Source: JBLHKE01 sp047619485 (GTDB taxonomy: Bacteria > Verrucomicrobiota > Verrucomicrobiia > Verrucomicrobiales > DEV007). From it: a stretch of 5,230 nucleotides of DNA. The stretch is taken from contig JBLHKE010000577.1 of assembly GCA_047619485.1 (NCBI GenBank), positions 1-5,230 on the forward strand. Direction: 5' to 3'. The notes beneath the pieces were generated by a model. That model ran no database searches. It saw only the letters and a program-made list of their open reading frames with translations, and had not been told where the DNA came from. The stretch's first letter is position 1, and each line of letters starts with the position of its first letter. Below are positions 1 to 5,230 of the stretch, in pieces. Made by a program: the position numbers and the translations under genes.

Positions 1-91
1 CATCTGCGAACGCAGTTGAACCAAGCAAAAGTAGTGGCAAGACCAGCTGGGCAATCAGTCGTGGAAGTCGGAGTCGATTTATGAAGTTCAT
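1..91 (-). CDS. Exported protein, N-terminal fragment with Sec signal peptide (gene runs off the left edge)
   Basis: Reading leftward from the ATG at 91-89, 30 codons stay open to the window edge. The peptide begins MNFINRLRLPR, continues into a hydrophobic core LIAQLVLPLLLLG, and ends STAFAD. This is a textbook Sec signal peptide: a positively charged N-region (Arg6, Arg8, Arg11), an h-region at about residues 12-24, and an A-x-A type site (Ala27-Phe28-Ala29) with likely cleavage before Asp30. The mature protein therefore lies almost wholly outside the window and its function cannot be told. A purine-rich GGGAG (minus strand, 111-107) lies 15 bases upstream of the ATG, which is far for a ribosome binding site. 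The gene is divergent from sdhC, so the two may share a control region. An alternative is chance, but a complete n/h/c-region pattern starting at an ATG makes that unlikely. Confidence 0.72.
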   Translation of the reverse strand, partial: MNFINRLRLPRLIAQLVLPLLLLGSTAFAD

Positions 92-238
92 ATAAAAAGT
101 AATAGGCTCCCGGCGAACCTATGGAGCGCCCCCGCCCCTGTCGAGAAATTCTTAAGCGCCCTTAAAAAGATTCCATTTCCCCCCACAACTACTTGCATTC
201 CGGAGACGTATCTCTTAGAAGAAAGTCTAATATTTGAC
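92..238. promoter_or_regulatory. Divergent intergenic region carrying promoters for the exported-protein gene and the sdhCAB operon
   Basis: These 147 bases separate two divergent starts (91 on minus, 239 on plus), so promoters in both directions must lie here or in the flanking coding ends. I see no strong sigma70 match. The best rightward candidate is TTGCAT (193-198), 17 bases, then TAGAAG (216-221), which matches at 3/6 and 4/6 positions only. A purine run AGAAGAAAG (217-225) lies 13 bases before the sdhC ATG and is the only candidate ribosome binding site; it overlaps the proposed -10, so both cannot easily be right. The stretch 121-140 is C-rich. Confidence 0.45.
152..165. repeat. Small inverted repeat TTAAG-CGCC-CTTAA, possible operator
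   Basis: TTAAG (152-156) and CTTAA (161-165) are perfect inverted repeats around CGCC. With one mismatch the symmetry extends by two more T/A pairs (149-150 with 167-168). It lies near the middle of the divergent region, where a transcription factor could act on either gene. No T-run follows on either strand, so it is not a terminator. Five-base arms are short enough to arise by chance in an A/T-rich patch. Confidence 0.25.
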
Positions 239-940
239 ATGAAATCACTCTTGGAGCCCGTCGTGGCATTCTATGCATCCTCCATCGGCAAGAAACTGAT
301 TGTTGCTGTGACAGGGATCGCACTGCTAGGTTTTCTTTTCGGGCACATGGTCGGAAACCTGAAAATTTTCCTCGGCCCGGAAAAACTGAACGGTTACGCC
401 GCCTGGCTCCACAGTATGCCCGGCCTTCTCTGGGGAGCCCGGATTGGTTTGATCAGCGCGTTTGGTCTGCACATCGTCACGACAATTACCCTCGTTATTC
501 AGAACCGCGCTGCGCGCGACACTCGCTACGAGCACGAAAAAACGGTTCAGGCCCCCGGATCTTCTCGTATCATGATGATCAGCGGCTCGATCATCCTCGC
601 CTTCGTTGTATTCCATATCCTGCACTTCACTGTTGGTGTCGCCAGCGGCTACTACGATCCTTCCGGCGATTATTTCCTGCCGGATGGGCATCACGATGTC
701 TACAAAATGGTCGTCCATTCTTTCAGTCAGGTCCCCGCCATCAGCCTGTTCTACATCCTTTCGATGGCTCTGCTTTGCTCGCACCTCAGTCATGGGGTCG
801 CCAGTGTCTTCCAGACGCTAGGTTTGCGCACCGAGCGCAGCTGGCCGCTAATCCGTGCGTTCGGCTACGCCTACGCCGCCCTCATTTTCTTCGGTAACAT
901 CTCGATCCCGATCGCCGCCATGGCAGGCTGGATCAAATAA
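239..940 (+). CDS. sdhC: Succinate dehydrogenase/fumarate reductase cytochrome b subunit, b558 family
   Basis: This 233-residue integral membrane protein anchors SdhAB and carries electrons between the iron-sulfur subunit and the quinone pool (probably menaquinone) through haem b. Five hydrophobic segments are visible at about residues 19-38, 65-88, 110-131, 164-186 and 205-230, the topology of the single-subunit anchor of type B enzymes (Bacillus SdhC, Wolinella FrdC). Histidines sit where the four axial ligands of two haems are expected: His36 in helix 1, His78 in helix 2, His126 or His129 in helix 3, and His182 or His185 in helix 4. The N-terminal SSIGKKLIVAVTG stretch is typical of the b558 family. 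The ATG at 239 leaves only a short hydrophilic lead before helix 1, as in relatives. It is the first gene of sdhCAB and ends 4 bases before sdhA. The family assignment is secure; ligand assignment is by analogy. Confidence 0.95.
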   Translation: MKSLLEPVVAFYASSIGKKLIVAVTGIALLGFLFGHMVGNLKIFLGPEKLNGYAAWLHSMPGLLWGARIGLISAFGLHIVTTITLVIQNRAARDTRYEHEKTVQAPGSSRIMMISGSIILAFVVFHILHFTVGVASGYYDPSGDYFLPDGHHDVYKMVVHSFSQVPAISLFYILSMALLCSHLSHGVASVFQTLGLRTERSWPLIRAFGYAYAALIFFGNISIPIAAMAGWIK

Positions 941-944
941 ACCC

Positions 945-2879
<1,935 letters not shown>

Positions 2880-2889
2880 CCTACGAGCC

Positions 2890-3657
2890 ATGGCAAACTC
2901 ACTGAATCTAACTCTCAAAATCTGGCGCCAGCCCGGCAAAAACCGCCCCGGCAAGATCCAGACTTACCCAGCGAAGGACATTCCAGTAACGGCTTCGTTC
3001 CTGGAGATGCTCGACATCGTCAACCAGGTCATCATCGAAGAAGATGGCGATCCGGTCGCGTTTGATCACGACTGCCGCGAGGGCATCTGTGGTTCCTGTT
3101 CACTGGTGATCAACGGAATTCCCCACGGCCCGGACGCTGGGGTTACCACCTGCCAGCTACACATGCGGCGCTTTCGCGATGGTGATACCATCTGGATTGA
3201 GCCATTCCGCGCTAGGGCGTTCCCGGTGGTGCGTGATCTGATCGTCGACCGCTCTGGTTTCGACCGGATCATTTCTGCGGGAGGCTACGTGGATGTCCGC
3301 ACTGGTTCTGCGCAAGATGCCAACTCGATCCCGATCCCCAAAGTGGTAGCCGACGATGCGTTTGATGCGGCGGCTTGTATCGGCTGTGGCGCGTGTGTCG
3401 CGGCCTGCAAGAATGCCAGTGCGATGCTGTTCGTCGCGGCGAAGTCGTCTCACCTGAACATGTTGCCCCAAGGAAAGGCTGAGTCTGCCGCGCGCACGCT
3501 CGGGATGGTTCGGGCGATGGACGCCGAGGGCTTTGGCAATTGCACGAACCAATACGAATGTTCGGCCGTCTGCCCGAAGGGGATCAGCGCGTCTTACATC
3601 ACCCGACTCAACCGTGACTACGCGATTGCGGCGGTGAAGGAAGTCGTAGGAGTTTAA
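2890..3657 (+). CDS. sdhB: Succinate dehydrogenase/fumarate reductase iron-sulfur subunit
   Basis: This 255-residue subunit wires electrons from FAD in SdhA to haem and quinone in SdhC through three clusters. All ligands are visible. The N-terminal ferredoxin domain has CREGICGSC (Cys62, 67, 70) plus Cys88 for the [2Fe-2S] centre. The C-terminal domain has CIGCGACVAAC (Cys163, 166, 169, 173) and CTNQYECSAVCPKGI (Cys218, 224, 228). By analogy with E. coli SdhB, Cys163/166/169/228 hold [4Fe-4S] and Cys173/218/224 hold [3Fe-4S]. Length is normal for the family. The ATG at 2890 lies 10 bases after the sdhA stop with only a weak GAG upstream, so expression is probably coupled to sdhA. It is the last gene of the operon: the next gene on the right is convergent. 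Confidence 0.97.
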   Translation: MANSLNLTLKIWRQPGKNRPGKIQTYPAKDIPVTASFLEMLDIVNQVIIEEDGDPVAFDHDCREGICGSCSLVINGIPHGPDAGVTTCQLHMRRFRDGDTIWIEPFRARAFPVVRDLIVDRSGFDRIISAGGYVDVRTGSAQDANSIPIPKVVADDAFDAAACIGCGACVAACKNASAMLFVAAKSSHLNMLPQGKAESAARTLGMVRAMDAEGFGNCTNQYECSAVCPKGISASYITRLNRDYAIAAVKEVVGV

Positions 3658-3684
3658 CCGAACCGCCGGCTGACGGGAATGCCG

Positions 3685-3716
3685 TTTCTGACGTAGCCTA
3701 AAGAGGCTATCAGAAA
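3685..3716 (+). terminator. Interrupted 12-bp hairpin after sdhB; candidate terminator or mRNA 3' end
   Basis: TTTCTGA (3685-3691) pairs perfectly with TCAGAAA (3710-3716). After a two-base bulge (CG, 3692-3693), TAGCC (3694-3698) pairs with GGCTA (3705-3709) around the loop TAAAGA. It starts 28 bases after the sdhB stop, where an operon end is expected. The structure is clear, but no T-tract follows on either strand (AATCAGACA on plus). It is therefore not a classic intrinsic terminator; it may mark or protect the 3' end of the sdh mRNA. Confidence 0.4.
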
Positions 3717-3907
3717 ATCAGACAACGAAGGCGTGCGAGATTTGGAGTGACGCTTTTAGCCTCACCCGCTGCCGGATGGCACACTAGCGTCTAGCAACGA
3801 CTCAGCACCAAGTGTGCGCAAAATCTAATCCGACTTGGGGGGATGCTCTGCAAAGGCCTACAGCCCGCTTATCTACGCGCCTTCTCAGCAGTATTAAAGA
3901 CCACAAC
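3717..3907. other. Convergent intergenic stretch, no gene recognised
   Basis: This is the main unexplained part of the 311-base gap between sdhB and rplS. No reading frame with coding character, tRNA-like T-arm or other RNA signature is apparent. It holds two weak inverted repeats. GCACACT (3779-3785) pairs with AGTGTGC (3811-3817) across 25 bases. GTGA-C-GCT (3747-3754) pairs with AGC-C-TCAC (3758-3765) across TTT with one C/C mismatch. CTAGC occurs twice within 12 bases (3784-3795). None is strong enough to name. Confidence 0.4.
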
Positions 3908-3946
3908 AAAAACTTCCCGTGCGGAATTCTGCCAACAACGATTGGC
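3908..3946 (-). terminator. Candidate weak intrinsic terminator of rplS
   Basis: Read on the minus strand after the rplS stop, GCCAA-TCGTTG-TTGGC (3946-3931) forms a 5-bp hairpin. It is followed by TTCC-GCACG-GGAA (3926-3914), a 4-bp hairpin, then one G and five T (3912-3908). The second hairpin plus T-run has the layout of a Rho-independent terminator, and it lies about 43 bases past the stop. The stem is short, so efficiency is doubtful. Confidence 0.4.
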
Positions 3947-3968
3947 TTGGATCGCGAGCCAGCTGCCT

Positions 3969-4523
3969 TTAGGCCTTCTCTTCGCCGCCCGCCTCAGGAG
4001 CAGGGGCTGCCTCTTCAACAGGAGCAGCTTCTGCTGCGGCAGCTTCTGCGGCGGCAGCTTCTGCGGCCTTAGCAGCTTCTGCAGCAGCAGCCGCTGCCTT
4101 CTGCGCTTCCTCAGCCTCGGCAGCTGCCTTGGCATTCGCCTTCTTCGCAGCTTTCTTAGCCTTGGCGTCCTCGGCGCTGAAGACTTCCTCGCGGACGGTC
4201 GTGGCGCGTTTGCCAACCCGATCACGCAGGTAGTTGAGACGTGCACGACGCACCTTGCCACGCTTGATCACTTCGATCTCGGCAACCTTAGGTGAATGCA
4301 CTGGAAAACCACGCTCGACGCCTTCGCCGCTGGCAATCTTACGAACTGTGAAAGCCGCGTTCACGCCGGTTCCCCGCTTGCCGATCACGATACCAGCGAA
4401 GAGCTGGATACGCTCCTTACCACCCTCGACCACTCGGACGTGCACTTTGACGGTATCGCCGACATTGAAGGGCGTAGGCTCCTTCTTCATCTGTTCTTTC
4501 TCGATCTTTTGAATGATGTCCAT
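3969..4523 (-). CDS. rplS: Large-subunit ribosomal protein L19 with long Ala-rich C-terminal tail
   Basis: The protein has 184 residues. L19 is a 50S protein located at the subunit interface. Residues 1-116 follow bacterial L19 closely: the N-terminus MDIIQKIEKEQMKKE, GDTVKVHVRVVEGGKERIQ (22-40), AFTVRKIASGEGVERGFPVHSP (57-78), and the family signature region IEVIKRGKVRRARLNYLRDR (83-102). The frame is open upstream to 4676, but the start at 4523 aligns with the E. coli L19 N-terminus and the extra 51 residues do not resemble L19. No Shine-Dalgarno is evident upstream. Residues 117-184 are an extra tail, first Lys/Ala then Glu/Ala rich, ending in a Pro/Gly/Glu segment; typical L19 stops near residue 115. 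The gene is not preceded by trmD, its usual neighbour, so it probably has its own promoter in 4524-4687. Confidence 0.96.
   Translation of the reverse strand: MDIIQKIEKEQMKKEPTPFNVGDTVKVHVRVVEGGKERIQLFAGIVIGKRGTGVNAAFTVRKIASGEGVERGFPVHSPKVAEIEVIKRGKVRRARLNYLRDRVGKRATTVREEVFSAEDAKAKKAAKKANAKAAAEAEEAQKAAAAAAEAAKAAEAAAAEAAAAEAAPVEEAAPAPEAGGEEKA
4024..4086. repeat. 15-base tandem repeats within rplS encoding the Ala/Glu tail
   Basis: On the plus strand GCAGCTTCTGC opens four 15-base units at 4024, 4039, 4054 and 4072. The first three are contiguous and the fourth is offset by a 3-base insertion (TTA, 4069-4071). The units differ mainly in their last four to five bases. On the coding (minus) strand they encode AAEAA-type pentapeptides at about L19 residues 149-168, placing Glu every five residues, with one Lys from the insertion. 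This pattern suggests growth by in-frame slippage or unequal exchange, and codon-level similarity shows it is not only amino acid bias. Confidence 0.8.
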
Positions 4524-4687
4524 GGCGACTATTTTTGCTAAAATTGGTTTCTGAGAGTGTGATTTTTGGATTGGCCTAGCCGAAAATGGCAAAAAGCACT
4601 GGCGGCGAGGGGCGTAACCTTTACGCAGTTCACTTGGAAACGCAAAGCTTTTCTCAGCGATGACGATACGCGCCACAGCCTGTAATT
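4524..4687 (-). promoter_or_regulatory. Upstream region and possible leader of rplS
   Basis: These 164 bases lie between the end of the right-hand gene and the rplS start. They should contain the rplS promoter, but I see no convincing -35/-10 pair. A perfect small hairpin, GCGTAA (4612-4617) and TTACGC (4621-4626) with a 3-base loop, sits about 90-100 bases upstream of the ATG. Several A/T runs (for example 4529-4545 and 4562-4567) lie nearer the gene. L19 leaders that regulate rplS are known in other phyla; whether this is one cannot be decided here. No obvious terminator for the right-hand gene was found. Confidence 0.35.
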
Positions 4688-5230
4688 TTAGGGTTCCGGC
4701 GGGTTAATTGAAACGCGGAGGCGCACGTAAAACTGATCTCTTCCCTGAAATATGTCCTGATCGATTCCGAGGGTGATCTTACGATATCCAGCCAGATCGG
4801 CAAAACTCGCCACCACACTCTGCGGCGCGATCGGCTGCCACGTTGCTAGGTCGGCGCTGCCTTCGAGCTGATACCAGAGACCCAGAGCGTCTGCTGCTAC
4901 CTGCACCGGAAACCGGAAAGCCACCATCGCCTGCTGCCCAGCGCCCACTGCCGGCGTGATTTCCAACCGCTCGGACGCGAGGCGTTCCGTCAGACCAGCA
5001 GGATCGATGTAGGTGACAAAGAAGGACGCCGCCTTCGCCGGCCCGGATTCGTAGGCTCGTGCCGGACGACCCACCGCCTGGGTAAAAAAGAAGCTTACCG
5101 CGTTGCCGGACTGCCAACCAGGTTGTTGGATCACCTCGGTTAGAATGGAGCGGAGATCGGGGCTCTCAGATTGATAATCACGGACGTTTCTTAAAGACCA
5201 ACCCGATGGCCTCCAATCAACCATCGACGC
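4688..5230 (-). CDS. C-terminal end of a probable large secreted or surface protein (5' end beyond the window)
   Basis: The frame is open from the right edge to the stop at 4690-4688, giving 180 residues. The ATG at 5224 is probably internal, because the frame continues to the edge and the domain there seems already under way. Residues about 4-75 form a module with W-x4-W, PDLRSILTEVIQQPGWQSGN (24-43) and AKAASFFVTY (65-74). It resembles a beta-rich module I recall in multidomain extracellular proteins, where a W-x-SGN motif is followed by an AP-x-L-x-V-x-Y strand. Residues about 88-173 include YQLEGSADLATW (120-131) and end FYVRLRV (167-173), like C-terminal modules common in Verrucomicrobia exported proteins (S-x-DL-x-x-W motif, final F-x-RL). 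No transmembrane anchor or sorting tail is visible at the end (INPPEP). The function of the whole protein cannot be told. Confidence 0.7.
   Translation of the reverse strand, partial: ASMVDWRPSGWSLRNVRDYQSESPDLRSILTEVIQQPGWQSGNAVSFFFTQAVGRPARAYESGPAKAASFFVTYIDPAGLTERLASERLEITPAVGAGQQAMVAFRFPVQVAADALGLWYQLEGSADLATWQPIAPQSVVASFADLAGYRKITLGIDQDIFQGRDQFYVRLRVSINPPEP

Noticed and set aside
234..239. TTGACA, a perfect -35 hexamer
   Set aside because: It overlaps the sdhC start codon and no -10 lies at the right distance (257-262 is CCCGTC); it is probably chance.
326..793. Long leftward reading frame opposite sdhC
   Set aside because: It is antisense to a secure membrane protein gene, with no domain-like character.
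855..944. Upstream in-frame ATG at 855 that would extend SdhA by 30 residues
   Set aside because: It lies inside sdhC and the added residues are Ser/Pro/Arg-rich readthrough of the sdhC coding sequence; the ATG at 945 gives the family's expected N-terminus.
3779..3817. Inverted repeat GCACACT/AGTGTGC with a 25-base loop as a small RNA or attachment site
   Set aside because: Seven-base arms over a long loop are weak, and there is no accompanying promoter, T-tract or mobile gene.
3658..3968. Possible tRNA or other structured RNA gene between sdhB and rplS
   Set aside because: No GGTTCGA-type T-arm, acceptor pairing or CCA-like end was found on either strand.
4024..4086. Short regularly spaced repeats as a possible CRISPR-like array
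   Set aside because: Units are contiguous 15-mers with no spacers and lie in frame inside rplS.
3812..4295. Rightward reading frames across the end of rplS, rich in Ser/Cys/Leu or Gln/Leu/Arg
   Set aside because: They are complements of the low-complexity Ala-rich rplS tail and overlap a certain gene; they show no start signal or recognisable domain.
4524..4676. In-frame ATG at 4676 that would extend L19 by 51 residues
   Set aside because: The extension has no resemblance to L19, and the start at 4523 aligns directly with known L19 N-termini.

Overview
The window is moderately GC-rich, tightly packed bacterial DNA. It most likely comes from the PVC group, probably Verrucomicrobiota and possibly an Opitutae-like lineage. 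This rests on the Bacteroidota/PVC-style SdhA sequence, the single-subunit b558-type SdhC, the weak Shine-Dalgarno signals, and a C-terminal surface-protein module at the right edge that resembles ones I recall from Verrucomicrobia. The assignment is inferred from recalled family resemblance, not from a search.

Left edge (1-238): the first 30 codons of a leftward gene (start at 91) encode a clear Sec signal peptide. It diverges from the sdh operon across a 147-base region holding a small inverted repeat (152-165).

Centre (239-3657): a complete rightward operon sdhC-sdhA-sdhB encodes a type B succinate:quinone oxidoreductase (succinate dehydrogenase/fumarate reductase). It comprises a five-helix di-haem cytochrome b, a flavoprotein with the covalent FAD histidine, and an iron-sulfur protein with all eleven cluster cysteines. 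Gaps are 4 and 10 bases. No sdhD is present or needed for this type. An interrupted 12-bp hairpin lies just after sdhB.

Right (3658-5230): a convergent intergenic region of 311 bases is followed by leftward rplS (ribosomal protein L19), which has an unusual Ala/Lys/Glu-rich C-terminal tail of about 68 residues encoded partly by 15-base repeats. The gene upstream of rplS is not trmD but the 3' end of a leftward gene for a probable large secreted or surface protein.

This is mostly a housekeeping region. I see no mobile element, CRISPR array, tRNA, rRNA or defence system, and no convincing undescribed system. The most noteworthy points are the L19 tail, the isolated rplS, and two partial genes for exported proteins.
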